This document shows, piece by piece, positions 15,201 through 30,200 of a stretch of 64,000 nt of DNA. The DNA is taken from assembly GCA_013398175.1 (NCBI GenBank), contig VZRZ01007410.1:1674243-1738242 (forward strand), written 5' to 3'. The position numbers were made by a program, and so were the translations under genes. Each line of letters starts with the position of its first letter. Positions within the stretch are counted from its first letter, which is position 1. A model generated the notes under the pieces. It was given only the letters and a program-made list of their open reading frames with translations, was not told the DNA's origin and did not search any database. The stretch is from Climacteris rufus. Its lineage: Eukaryota; Chordata; Aves; Passeriformes; Climacteridae.

Positions 15201-18200
15201 TAAATAAAACTATAATATATTGAGAGTACTCACTTGTGATTATCATCATAGTATACATTAGTATTTATAGTAAACATATCAATGAAAGAGAGATTAGGAG
15301 GTTTCTAAGTCCTGCCTTTCAGCCTTGGCCACTGCTACAATTACAGAACAAGAGACTTCAAGGGGGCTCCAGAAGGCACAATTCAAGGAGGAACTCCAGG
15401 GACCTCACTGACAGTTGGAACAACTGTAAACAAATTCAGTATGGCAACTGGCCTCTGTGAATGACACTCAGCATATCAGATGTGTATCACTCTGAGTGCA
15501 ATCATAGATGAGAACAGATGAGTGGCTGGTAGGTGATAATTAGTATTTCCTTTTCATCTCTGGTGTGACACATCAGATATTAACCATAGAGACTCACAAA
15601 TTTCTTGCTGACCTATACAAACCTCTGTATATGATCCCTGCACACAGTTGTTACACCAAATTCCTCAAAATCTGTCAAGTTGCTATGATAGATTTCTACA
15701 GATGAGAATTTTAAGACACAATATACATTAATTTAGAAAGACCTGCAAATATAAACATGGTTCTGAAGAACAGGGGAAGCAGTTGGATTACCTTTATACC
15801 TCCTGGTTTTACCACTATGTTTGTAGTTAAGTACACTGCATGGACCATACAGTGTGACAACTAAAACCAGTGTGACATAGGCCTGCAGGAACCCACCCAC
15901 CACTAATTCATTTGCCTGGTTCCCCAAACACCATTCTTTCTTTAAAAGAAAAAGATACATTTTAGATCAAAGTCAAAATTTAAACAAATCAGACTTCATA
16001 TTAATCAGGATGAACAGCTGGGAAGGGGGCAAAAATCTCCTAGAAAACTTCAGAACTCTTGTTAACATACTGACATGATAATAATACCAGTATTATTATG
16101 AACAAATACTGATAACTGTGTGTTACTGGTCCTACAATACACAGAGACATGGAAAATGAGAGTTCAGTAAGTAACAGTGCCATTTTCCATAACTAAGGAA
16201 AACGATGGAGAGGAGTTTGACAACTTGTAAGACCATCAACCTTGCAAAAGCTACAGTAGACTTTGGTACCTTAATTCTTATGGTGTCACATTTGTGGTAC
16301 ATACTGACAACAAGGCAGGTGCTAGCTGTAGTTACGGTAATGACAAGGCATTTCTCTCCAAGAGCAGTATTGAGGGCATGCTGGATGCCTTACTGTTTTA
16401 CCTGCTTACTTCTGTGTTTAATTATAGAGAGCAATTCCAGCAAGTACACAAAGCTCCTACCTTGTATATTATATTCACTTAGAATTATTACTTCCAGTCT
16501 GAAAGACTTTGCTAAAATATTCAACACTACTGTGGCAGCAAGTAGACCCTTTGAGTACCTACAGTTTACTTCACTGTTAGCTTTATTTTTATCATCACCC
16601 ACAGCAAACAGAATTTCTAATATACTTTTTCCTCATAACTCTAAACATCTCTGACTGCTGGAATCATCTCTTAGATGAAAAATGTTTCTCTTTCATCCTT
16701 ACACAGGAGAGAAATATAACCTTTACACTCAACTCCTGCTCCAGTAAGCCAAGTAGGACTTCATCGATTTCACTGACTTTACAACTGCAAGAAATTCATC
16801 CACACAGAGATCCCCATTTAACTTAGCAGGCTACAAAGAGTTAGGGGAGCATGATGGAAAGGAAAATGCTCCAAAGAAAACTACATTACTAAGCAAGCAT
16901 TGCTCACACACACACACAATCCCTGAACTTATCCTTGAATCCATGTCCTCAACAGAGGCAGGATCACTAACACTGACAAGATCTGCCTAAGTGAAACCAA
17001 TGTCACCGGTACAGGAACGTACAAGACAACCAGCAGGTGGATAACATGGGCCACATTCTTTCATTAAGCTATGTTTAAATTCCTCATCTTGACTTGTAGC
17101 AAAGAGCTGCTATCAATCTTTGCATGGGATACATTTAGCTTGCAAACAAATCCCACATTTCAGATCACTCAGGGATAAACAATGCTTGACATTTTCTAAT
17201 GGAGCCCTATAGAAACTATTTAATAGCTGAAATATGAAAGGTATTGCTTCACAATACTCCAGAATCACAGTGACAATTCCATTTGCTCTGTTTAACTGTA
17301 CTAAGTTTTTTATTTGAGTGGTGAAAAATTCATAGAGTTGTAAATAATTATTTTCTTTAATAATTAGGTTCTAACATATCAAACATACACTATCTTCTTT
17401 ATTTCACAGTTATTTTTCATGGCAGCTCTCAAAACCACTTCCACATCCAGCATCTCCACTATCATCTGCAGCTCCAAGTTTTCATTGAATTACAGCAACA
17501 ATCTGTCCTCATTTCCCTATGCTTAACTGGATTGCTTGCAGAACATCTCAGATCACCCACCCTTATCCCGCTCCAAGTGAAAAAGGGAATGTATATCCCT
17601 AAAAAGGGTCTTCAAAATATTCAGAACACTCAAAATGAAAGATGAAGCTACTTGTAAATCAAAGGTATTTACATTTTATTACAAACCTACAAAGGAATAA
17701 TATTTTAGAAGATTAACACATTCCTCAAAAAAACTCACTTAGGAAAGCAAACATACAGAAGAACTATCAGGAGTCAAATAAAGGAAAGTAAGATGCTAAT
17801 GAAAAAGTGACATCATCCCCCACCCAACCCCAGACTCCACAAATTGTCAGCATAAAAGTTTGAGAGGGAAAATTTTCTTACCTAGAGTCATCCAGCTAAT
17901 AATTTGATTCAATACAGGCAACCCCTGTTTGTTCTTAAGACTGTCATGGGTACTGCTCACAACATACGTCGAAACTACAATACTCAACATCTAAAAAGAA
18001 GAAATCAGACAATGAAACAGAAAATTAATGTATGGATCTCTGCCATTCCATACTAAATAGGTAAATATGCTTTAGAGTTGCATAAACAGCTTGTCTGAAT
18101 CCCCATAAGAACAGGAAGTCAAATAGGTAGTGTCAAGAATTTATAACTTTTTATAATTTACAATTACTGGCATTTTAAAACTTCCTTCTAGTTAATTTTT

Positions 18201-21200
18201 TATTAGTATTCTTATTATTATTTATTAGTGCTATTTTAAAACAGTATACACAAGTGTCCTGGATCACTGATTCAACATGATATGCTCTTTGTCAAGGGTA
18301 ACTACTTAAGCACTCATGGCAAACCACAGAAAATACACACCCCCAGTTTTCAAAGGCACACTTATCCTCAAACTGCAACCATAAAGAACAAGCAGAGCCT
18401 TTGGCCTTGCTGCAGGATCAGGTACAGAGCGAAGCAGATGGGCAGGTAAGGCAAGAGCTCTGCACTGGCAGCACAGCTGCTGTAAGAAGAGAAGCAGCAG
18501 CAGAACAGATTGGAGGTGGCTTTTAAGAGACGGAAAGAAGCTTTTTCCTCTCCTCCCACCCACCCAATTAAATTGTCTGAACCACCTCAAGCACAGCCCT
18601 CTGCATTGGAGAGACAAAGAAGCTGGAAAGGTTTTTCTGCCTTGACTAATTCAGAAGACACCGTTCAGTATGTGCAAAAAACCTTAGGAAAATTACCCTG
18701 TGAGTCAGTTATTTTTGAAAGGTGACAATTATCCAAGAAAACGCTTGAGCCAAGTTTTCAATTACTGCTATTTATTCACAACTCTGCAGTTTCACTAAAA
18801 GGCAAATCAAGCATGCACGGTACTTTGCAAACATGTGCTTTAAAAGTGCAGTACAAGATGTAATTTCTGTTGTGGCTTTTTTAGTGCACAGCAACTACGC
18901 TGTTCACATCCATCACTTTTTACCATATGAATAGCTCCTATTTCCCTGCTAAACACAGTGATACCTAGTGGGATCAGCCCAGGGCATACATTTAGCAGTC
19001 AGCATTCCTTTTTTGGCCAGTTTCACAGGTGCTCAGTATCTGCTGCTTCTATTTAAATCCAAGCCACAAGAACATGTACCTTGTATTTCTTTGTGACATC
19101 AATAACAGAGGTCAAAACATTAGGCTTCCAAAAGCTCAGGGAATTGGACCCTTTAGACCTCTGATATTTATTTTGCATGCTTTTCCTGTATTCAGACCAG
19201 ATCTCTCCCTTTTGATATATTTTATCAAGTTCTTTTTAGTTTCATGAGTTCTGGTAATCCCTATGGTATCCCCTAGACACTGGTGAAGTCACTTTGCACT
19301 GACTTGGTGTCATCTCCCATAATATATCTTGTGTCTTGGAAGACTTGTGATGACCTAGGGACACTAGCAAACACAATATACTACTGATAGATCCATTCCA
19401 CTCCAGGGAAGGGCTCAGCATGTACTTTTGAGAATCCTGTGTTCACAGTTTAAGTAATGTTCAAACTGCTCTCATCTTTCACCAACATCTCCAGGTGGAA
19501 CTGAGCAGAAGAAACTTGGAGATGTAAACAGAGGTCTCCAGCTAAGAGTCTGTCTCCCTTCATGCTTCACAACCTTCTCTGAAGTTCAGAGATAATTCAT
19601 GAGCATCTCAGGAGCATGTCTCCTGACATATATACCCACAGGTCACAGCTAGAAAGAAGAAACCAATGGTGACACCTGCAGTCCCAACACTGCCAGCAGC
19701 TCTGGCTGTGAGCTCTCCTAAGCATGAAACATCATAATGACCCAGAGGGAGAATGATAGGAGAAGCAGCATCATCAGCTGTGCACAAGGCTGGTTGCAAA
19801 CACCCTTCCTGTCCCCTGGTTCCACCAGTATGACATGGATCCCTACTGTTTACTTCTCCTCCTAATTCAAAGACGTGTCGACGCTGCACTTAGGGACACG
19901 GTTTAGTGGTGGTCTTGGCAGTGTCAGGATAATGGCTGGACTCAATCTTACATGTCTTTTCCAACCAGAATGATTCTATAATTCTAATTTAGAGGTGTAA
20001 GCTAATAAACTGACCACTTTGAACCCACATGAAGTTCAATCCTCCAAGGAACAATAACTTGGTCCAACATTATCAACCAATGAAAACAGCAGTGTTTTCA
20101 GTCCTGCAGCAAAAACTGGACATCATGTATGAAACTGATGGCAAAGAGAAACCGGTGGTCTCTTTAACAAAAATTAAAATTATACAGTAAGCACTGCAGC
20201 AGTCTAGCTGATGCTGATGGAGCATGAATTACTCCTGTTTTCAAGATTACTGAAGCCTTAATGACCTCTCAGAGATCATAGAATCAAAGAATTGTTTAGG
20301 TTGGTTTGAGTGTAAAACATCAGTGAGCCCAGCCACTAACCCAGCACTGCCAAGTTCACCACTAAACCATGTCCTTCAGTGCCACATCTACATGTCTTTT
20401 AAAAACCTCCAGAGACAGTGGCTCCTCCACTGCCCTGGGCAGCCTGTTCCAAGGCCTGACAACCCTTTCTGTGAACAACTTTAATCCTAATATCCAATCT
20501 AAACTTCTCCTGGTGCAACTTGAGGCCATTTCCTCCTGTTCCATCACTTGTTACTTGGGAGAAGAGACCAACATCCACCTCACTAGAAGAGAAAAGTAGC
20601 ATTAACCAAAAGCCAATTCTCTCCTTGACATAGCAAACAAAATTCAGTTAAAAAAAAGGTTATTCTCATTTTAAAGATCCCAAGGGAAAACCTGAATAAC
20701 TCTTGGTAATTTTCAAAAACTGTGAGGGTGTAATTAGTACCTTCTGCCTCAAGCAAACAGTGACATGTATCAAAACTACAAAATTAGGTCTAAATATAAC
20801 TGAAGTTTTTGTAACAGAAATTTAAATGTAACCTTATGAAGTTACTAAAGCTTACATTTTCTACTTTTAAAAATGTCTTTATTTACACACTTTCACCAAA
20901 AAAATCTTTTTGATGGTGCTGTTTGGTTGTTTAGGACTATTTAGTTACGTTTAGCTTAATACCCATGTTGAAAATCTACAGCGTGTAAGTATGAAAAACA
21001 GTGAATAAATGAGCAGCCTGTAAATGGCCTCTCAGATCCATACAAAAGAAAAAATTCAACATAAGCACAACAAAAGAACACAGGCTGTAATGAATCCCTT
21101 TCTGTAAATGAAATAGGAAGAGAATTGAAAAGGGAAGTGTCTTTATTCAGATGCAATTACAAAATAAATAGTGAAGAACAATTCAGGCAAAGAAGAACTA

Positions 21201-24200
21201 CTTGAGCCTTTAGGGAATATCTTATTTCTTGTATATATTTTTCATACAAGAAATCAGATAATCAATAAGATGAAAAAAACTGTGGTGAAACAAAGACTTA
21301 AAAGAGGATTCTTGCACACAGGCACTACCAAAAAAAAGGAGACAGGGGATCCTGATCAAAGTACCAAAAATTTGGCCAGATCAATAGGCCTTTTACTAAA
21401 AAATAAAAACAAACCCTAGAAACACCAGCTATTCCTTTTTCACTGTGTAAAGGTTTTTAGTCAGAGTTCAACCTATAAAAGATGTTAGCAGAGTGGCTGA
21501 GGAAATCCCCAAGATAAACCATAGGAGTAAGGGACACCACATGTCCCGCTTCAGTCAACACCTGGAGAAAAGTGGCACACAGAGAAGGAAGACCCGTAAC
21601 AAATTAATCTATCTTTTTATTCCTCAAAATAAAGAAACACCAAAACCAATCTTAGTTTCCTGTCTAGAAAGGAACAGTGTTATCAGAGGAAAGCATAACC
21701 TTTGATGACTGCCTCCAAACACCACATATGAGGAAGCTGCAAAACCTACTTTAAAGAAATCCCTTGTCAGATGCAATGCAGGAACCTGACTGAGTGTGCT
21801 TATCTATATGAATGTCAGTGGCCTGATCACTGCTTGTCACCGCAAAATAGGTATTTTCCTCTGACTAAGGGGTTCATCTCACCCTTAAAACTGTCTGGGA
21901 GTTGTAAATCAAAACACAGGATTTCAAAATACTCCAAATGAGCATTTCTGAAGATTACCCCCTTCCTGTTCCCACTCAAAGGAAGATGTAAAAGGAGAAT
22001 TAGGGAATTCTGTTGCCTAGAAATACTAATATTCTGACAAGCATTTTCATTTTGTATTCCTATTTGTTTCAAAGCAACTAAATGTAACTTAAACTCAAAA
22101 CAAGATATTTATTTAGAAACACATATAATGCCTCTGTAATGTCCTTTTCTTTCTCTGCATCTGAATAACCTCACCTCCCAATCCTTTCCTTACCCAGAGT
22201 GTGAATGGTGGATCCCATATTTTCCATTCCCAATTAAGATATTGAAACAAAAACCTAATAGAGACTAGTAATTAGATGTCACTACTGTAAAATATCTTCT
22301 GATTAAGGGGCAATTTGAGGAACTTTATGATCTTCTTAAAAGTTGGGAGAAAAATGAAGATCTAACTTCCTGAATAAGCAGGCAGAACATTTTCATCTAA
22401 TTAAGTATGTCAGGCCTCTGTGAGTGAATTTCCTGATTCTCTAGATTTGCTCAAGGATAGTCTGGTATTACTTTACTACGGATGTATTTCTTCATCATCA
22501 TAATTTTTGAGCCTCTCCACAAAGTTACACAGCTCAAGATGCTCCAGTAGTTGTGTGGTGATCTGAGGTTGGCCAACTGCCTACTGAGCTGCTTCCTCAC
22601 ACCCCCATCCAGTGCAAGTTGTTTTCAGGCATCCCAGCAAGAAATCCATTGCCCAGTGCATACTGGAAATCAATGTTCTAAATGCTTAGGAAAGGACCTG
22701 ACACCCCTTTTCCACATGTAAGCTGGAAAAGTTAAGGGACATCACCACCACATTTCATTTGCATTCATGCTCAGGTAAAGCCATTATAAGTTTCTTCCCT
22801 TCTCCTATCAATCAATTTGAGCTCCATACCTAAATCACTGATATAATGAACGCATTGCTTAGCTCAGTAAGAAACTCCAGTACAAAGTAAATCATAACCA
22901 ATAAAGCTGGTCCTGAAATAAAACCATTATCTTGTAATAAGTTGAGGAAAAAAAAAAAAAACAAGGACAGCCGATATGCAAGGTAATATTAGAATCTTAA
23001 AGCTCTCTAGAACTTAATTAGCACCTACTATGAAAAAACCCTACCTATTTCACCAAGCTATCATTCACCTGAAAGAAGATTTAACCAACAGAAAACCAGC
23101 TCAGTATCAGTCTCAAATTGTTACTCTACAGCCAGAAACTGGGACTGGTTCAGTCCTCTGAACCAGCAAGCTTGTCCTTAGTGTGCACAGGCAACTACTG
23201 CAAAGGTCACTGGAAGTTATGTATACAGACCAAAGGCAGGACAAACTCTCCAAGGAGAGCATCAAAATCTATATGTACATCTATATATGAATCAATATAA
23301 ATATGCACAGGATGGGCTTTTGGGAACATAGCATGATGGTGTTTAAATATGTGCATATGGTCCTCTTGAAATAGCCAAGGGGAAAACTCTCAGGAATTAC
23401 CATTTCCTTCTTGAAAATCGTGGCCTGGCTAGAAACAAGTTCTTAGAAAGTAAGTAAAAATTTGCACATAAAAACACTCTAACATTCAGAATTACTGAAA
23501 AGTAACAACTGACCTGATAAAAATATACTTTCAGATCTTCATTATCTCTGCACTTATTTTTGCTTTTACCCAGATATGCCAACGAGAAGCAAGAGATCAA
23601 GAGGGTCAGCAAACCAGCTGCTATTCTGCAAAAACAAACAAGAGAACAATAAAATACCAGGAAACAACATCAAAAGTCTTTGTTTTGCTGCCATCTTGTT
23701 GCACCTGACATCCCACACCAGATTCAACCCCAGGAGCGCTTTGACTTTCCTAACCTATCCTGCATATTCAGAGAGTGTCTCTAGGTTCCAGCTGGATCAT
23801 CTAACCCTGCTTTCACCCCTGTGTTTCCTTTTTATATCAGAGCCGAGTCAGGAGCTCCCTGTTCCTACCATGCAAGTTTATTAATGTAGTGAGAAGCCCT
23901 GACTTCACATATAGTGCTTATTTCCCACTGGCATTCTGATTTCTCCTTCTTTTATCTGCTCCCCCAGCATCAACTTCTCTTCAACATCCTGAAATGCCAC
24001 ATATGCATATATTTTTAATTGCTGCTTCAAGCCTTTCAGCTTCAAAACTCCCTTGAAAGGTTTCAGACAAACATAGTTTTTTAGAGGTACAATGTCTAAA
24101 TGAAGAATAAAGAGAAATATGTACAGCTTGGATAAGGTGAATATAAAGAAGTGTCAGGGAGAAAGATCTGAAGGCAATTTAATTCCATTTTGGTTTCTAA

Positions 24201-27200
24201 GCTGTGCACAAATGTTCTAAAGAATAGAAAAACCTCAGTTTGAACCAGCAGAAATACATACATGTGTATATACAGCTGAAAGACTGTAATACAGCCAAAG
24301 CAAATCTGTTCTGAACATTTCTAATGTGGCCAAGGATAAAAACTAAGAAGGGTTTTCAACAGACAGATTTAAAACACAGTGGAAAATACTGAGGGAGAAT
24401 GTCAATAATCTTGGAAATATCTGGGCTCATAATTCCACCTGCAATCACATATTACTGTTCAAATCCCATATTCCATTGAGGATCAGGCACCTTGGCTCTG
24501 CTGGGGCACAGTATCTTCCACCAGACAGCAGGAGCCATTGCAGTCTAGCATAAATTCACACTCTCCGCAGTAACTACAATGAGACCATAAGCCTAACCCT
24601 TCAGGCCAACCACCTGGATTGCATCCAGACATGAGAGAATGCTTGTATGACCAAAGAGCAGCTCACAAGAGGAGAGGGACAGATAACACAGATGCACTAG
24701 AGAAAAAATGCAAATCAACAACCGTAGAAAATCTGACAAGCAACACCAGAAATGGAAACTCAGGACAGAGAAACAGAAGTGGGGAAAGAAGAGACCAAGG
24801 ACTGAGGATGACACAGAAACTGAGGAAGAAGAGAGCTCTGCCTACCCTTTTTGTTCTATTTCCCTGAATATCTCATTAGGTACAGAGTGCTATTCAAAGA
24901 CAGATTATTCAAAATTAGATGGACAGATTCTCAAAGATGCGGTCAAAAGTGTATTGCTTTTGACTAAATTCTTATTCACGTATGATAGTGCTGTTTACCA
25001 TGTTTGTACCCCACTGAAGCTTCTCCTTTAATGATGACCTTTATTTTAATGTAAAATGTGCAAATTTTTGTATTGTGAGAAATGTTTCCCTTGACAAGAA
25101 ATTACAGAGTAACACGAAGACCAAATGGATGCGGCAAAAGAATTAAAAGTCTATTTTCATTTGCATTAGTGAATAACTGAGGTCTCTCAAATCATGTTAT
25201 TTAAATTCTGAATTTCAACTCCTGTCTCAGCCAGCTTTCAATAATGCAATTCTTCACACATACCTAAAGGCAGCCTAAATTTTGAATAACAAGGAGGGAA
25301 ATAAAATGTTTAAAGAACAAGATGAGATTCTTACACCAGAGGAATGTTTGCTTCTCTTCCTACAATAGGCATTAATGGAAATATTGCCAGGAGCACGCAC
25401 AGGAGAGTCCAGATCAATGCTGTTGCCTAAAAGAAGAAGGAGGTCATGTCGACAGACAATTGTCTAATCATTAGAAATACTTCAGGGAATTACTAACAGC
25501 AACTAACATCTCCCATGAGCCAAGACCCCACATCACTCAAGAGTAAAATCAGCTAAAAAAAAGAGCACAGGGTTATTGGTATTACAGCACTTCAATTTAA
25601 TGCAGAAAAGAATCCCATTTACATAGCTGTCAAAATCCCATCAAAGACAATGATAATTAAAGCTAAGTTTACACTTATCGAGCACTTTCTCAAAGTGTGG
25701 CCTTCACACACATTGCAGGCACCAGAAATATGACAAGTGACCTTATAGAAGGAAAGTAGAACTTTAATGTCATCAGAAGGTTGCAGCAGTTAACTAATCA
25801 GCATTGACAGAGACTACTCTAAGAATATGGTAACATTTTCCAAGCTTTGAATCTATGTGCCATTTGATTTAACCACCTTAATCATCTAAGTGATTCTCTA
25901 AAGTCTTTGCTAGGATAATATAAAGCCCAAACCCTATCCCAGGTGTTTTACTTAAATAAAAAGATTAAGAGCTCTACCATTTAAAGTTTTCAAGCTCAGG
26001 TCAAATTCACATTCCTGAAAGCAAATTTCAGTGCTACAAAACATCTTCTGTGCACACCCAGCTTTAAGACAAGTTACTTGATTACTCAACTAGAACAAAA
26101 AAATTATAAACAATTACAAGCCTCCATCTTGGTAGTTCTTAGAGAGCAAGACTTAGCAATTTGACTCCTTTTCCTTATCCCAGATCCCTAGGTTTTAGGT
26201 ATCCCCTGAAATAAGAGATGTTTGAATAAATTCATTGAAGAAATATCTCTTAAGTTAAATATCATGCCACTTCATCCCCACAGGTACAAAAGTAAAGTTC
26301 TTTCCCTGGGAAAAACAGTACAGAAAGCTGCCTCTGAGGAACAACATGTGCCAGCTGATTGCAGACAATAATGAATTGACAACGCTTTCAGTTATCTTCA
26401 ATATTTTAAAAATAAATTATCATATTCAACAGTGAAACTTTCACCAATCGTACTTGTCAACTCTATTGTCCCTATGACAGTTTGATAAATGATGTGCATT
26501 TCATATGATTATCAGGCATTTTTTAGTCATTAACAAGAGAAAACTGACAGCTAACTCAAAATTACCCCAAAATTCTTGAGCAATCTTATTACTTATGTTG
26601 CATAACAGATCCAGATCATATTAAATTCCCTTGCTTTGCTATGTGCTGCTTATGACAGAGATCAGAAAAAAAGCATAATTGAATAAGAATCTGAAGAAGC
26701 AGTCCAAAGAGACCAGTCCCAACATCCTAAGATGCAATCCAGCTGTTCATCACTCAAAACACTCAGCTTAAGCAAAGCAGTACAATACCTTAGCTTGAGT
26801 CCAGAGCTGTGTGATCACTGGCCAGCCAGCAAAGACAAGAAGACCAACAGTAAGTGCAGAGCGGTAGAAAAAGCTGAAGACCTAATTAAAAAAAAATCCA
26901 AGAGAGGACTGAAAACTAAACACATTAATTCCTCAAAGAGACAGAATACTAGCAATGAGATACCTTGTTGATATATATGGATAAAATACTTACTAGTATT
27001 TCAATTCCCAGTATACAAACCAAGAGGAATCCTACAGACTGACCGATATGAAGCTTCAAAACATTTGTGGCAAGATCGTGAATAACAGGAATTCTGTTCA
27101 AAATGATGGAACAGGATAATATTTATTTTTAAGAAAACAGAGATAACATAGGATTCTACCTTTACAGGACAATGATGGGGTCAGAGCACAAAAAAAGTCA

Positions 27201-30200
27201 CAGGTATTGCTGCCCCTGCCCAGACTCACAGAGTGGGTGATGGCCACATGCTCCTTCTGCCCAGTTTTACTTGATAGAAAATCTACAGTAAAACTCAGCT
27301 TTTTTCCTCCCATATCTGGCACATCTTTGCCTGTGTTTGGACAAGCTTCAGATTATTCACTATCCAAATTGACTCTGAGTATATGAATATTTTTGGTTAT
27401 GTTGTGCTTAATGTCTGTCATAACAGATGAAACATTCAGAAACTTTAGAGAGAGAAAAACCTTCCCTGTTAGCTTTCCCTGTGTTTTATGGGACAGCTCA
27501 TTATCTAACTGCAGTTGGTCTCATTTTCTCTGAATAATACTGAGTTGGTATCTACAAATTGCCAGTAGATTAGGAAAGCAAAACGAATCAGAAGATAACA
27601 AGTATTTTTGGGCTTGGAGTAAAAGGGGACCCAAACAAGACAAATCTATTTCAATACAGGAGCACATTTCTCTGCATGTGTTCTCCAAAAGTAGCTGGTG
27701 TTCAGCACATTTGACACTGTGCAGATCATTTTACAAAATAAATCAGCTGCCACAGGTATTTTCCCAAGATTTTAGCATTCTTTTGCAACAGTTACAAGAG
27801 TACTTAAAACATCTGGTCTTGGAAATACTTGAATTTATTTTTGCTAATAGAAAAGATATCTTCTAGAACTGGAAGCTCTATCAGTCAGTTTGGAAACTAC
27901 TCTCTATGTCAACTGAAATATAAACCAGAGTCCTTTGGAATGTGTCAGAAAACATTTCAGGAAATTTAATAGAATTGTAGCTAACTTTTTTCTCCCAAAT
28001 TCATGGGAAAAATGTAATTCTCTACAAAAAAGAAGCCCAGACCTGGTCTTATAAAACAGTAGTAATAAACTGCATTCTCTACTTACTCTCTCACAACTGC
28101 ATACCATACTGGCACTGGCAAGAGACAGTATATATAGTATGTCCAAGGGCATGTTTGAATCAACAGGAAGAAAGCTATTATCATTCCAGCAGAGGCAAAA
28201 CTCCAGAAGAGAACAGTAGATTTCTGAAAAACAAATGTTTGGACAAACATTCCTGAAACAGCAATAAAATGTTTTAAACTACACACAATTTTCCATTTGT
28301 TAGTTACACTGTAAAACAAATGCTATTTTAACACAGCCACATAAGCTGCCATGTGTCTCTACACAACTCTAGACAAAGTTGTTAGCCAGGTTAAAAAAAA
28401 AACCCAACAGAAGATCTAAGTTGAAAAATGTATTTTCATTAGGTCCTGCAGTAAAATCTGCACAGGAAATGCATACTTGTACAATCTGGAGGCCCAATAT
28501 ATGCAGTGTTATGTTCAATGGATCTTTGAAATCCATTTGAAGTCAGAGATGCTAAGGGTTTTGGGAAAAAAGAACTCTCACACTTAGATTTCAAAAACAG
28601 ACTTAGAATGTAACCTATTGAGTTCAAGTTCATAGCCTTACAGTCAAAGCATTTAATGAAAATTCCATCAGCACATTTCCTCCTCCTGCTTGAGACATCT
28701 GTAAGAGAACTAATTAAATTAAATTATTAAGCTTTAACTTCCACCAGAAAAAGCCACAACTATTCAGGATCTAAGAACAGCTACGAAAGGAGGCTTGTGA
28801 CCAGCCCTCCACAGGAGAAGCTGCCTTACTCAAAGAACTCACAATTTCAAAATACAAGAGGATTAGTGTTGCACAGCAATAAAAGGTAGCATAGCTACAA
28901 CTGTTATTATATTTAATCCTAACATACAGCTACTGCCTTTGGCTTTTCTTAGAAAAAAGAAATACCTATGGGATTAGAACGTTATGTACTCAAAGAAACA
29001 TTCTCAGACTAAGAGCACTGTGAGAAGAAACATCAGAGAGAGAAAGGAAAATTTTTAAATGGGTTATGTGAGATCAAGTTGGTCAGTCCTTAATCATCAG
29101 ACAGCAGTCACCTCTTGTTTGTGCAAAGAAAAGCATTAAACAGTCACTCTGCATCTGATCATTGAACTACTCCTCCTTATTCAGGGACATTCAGGTATCA
29201 GAAGAATTACTGGTAAGGGAAGATCTTGTTCGAGTTTTAAACAAACAATTTTATCTGTACGTTTTGCAACCTGACATAACAAAGGCAGCTTTAGTGACTG
29301 AGCAGGTAATGACTTTAGGATACTGTGTAGTTAATGACAAAGACACTGTTTTCTTCTGCACAGATGTTAGCTTTTTGGACGAGTTGGGTAGATAGGTATC
29401 CAATCAAGTTGAATATGCTGAGAAGAAAAGACAGTCAGTTAGCAGGTCACCTAGATGGATTAACACCTCTTCTGGCTCCCCCTCCCTGCAACTGATGTAC
29501 AACCGCCTTGATAGAAACTGACAGCAAATGCAAGTTGTAAATTATTTTTAAAATAGAATTTTTGCTAAGATCTGCCATTAAACTAAGAAAAGATATGTCA
29601 TATAGAAAGCTGACTTAGGGCAATTTTGCTTTTTTAGTTTTAAATTTTACGTTTGCTGACATATAGACAGAATGAGTATGTATATATATGATATACACAC
29701 AATATAATTTATCAATGAATGGGTGAACACATACAATCAACATTTCATTCCATATAGCAACATAAATATTGTAGAGTCCAATATAGTCGGTCATGCATTG
29801 AAAATGGAAAGCAGATTCACATTTCTGTGAAAATTTAAAATAGATAAAAGGTTATGCTTCTTGCTAGGCAAAACAACATACTATAACAAAGAAAAAAAGT
29901 TTTTTTTCATACGCAGCATAAGAAGCCAAAAACTTTTAAAGCTGATATACACAGGATATGCAGTTTCATTATTCAGAGGCTCCTTGATTCTGTAAGGTTG
30001 TGCTTTGCAGGAGACTATTTTTCAATGGTAGATTAGTGTCTCAGCAAATTTCTTTAAGTCGTTCCAACATGAGCTATAAATCCAGTAACTTCTATATATG
30101 AAGCATTAGCCTCACATTGTGATTCTCTAGGCATTTAGGAACACTAAGAAAGGTTTCTACAGAAAAGGGCCTCTTACGAAAACTGAGGAAAGAAATTCTA

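Larger units (their letters stand above)
17991..23513 (-). other. PIGN intron between window exons 14 and 15
   Basis: 5,523 bp. It contains two CR1 pieces in opposite orientation (19864-19986 and 20275-20585) and an A14 run at 22949-22962. The rest is unassigned. Confidence 0.8.

Noticed and set aside
16205..16654. 149-codon plus-strand ORF in a PIGN intron
   Set aside because: Hydrophobic translation typical of AT-rich DNA, no recognisable family, no supporting splice or promoter context, and overlapping ORFs in other frames.
20362..20602. Conserved-looking peptide ending FKRHVDVALKDMV
   Set aside because: It is the CR1 3' region read in its own sense, a retrotransposon relic and not a host gene.
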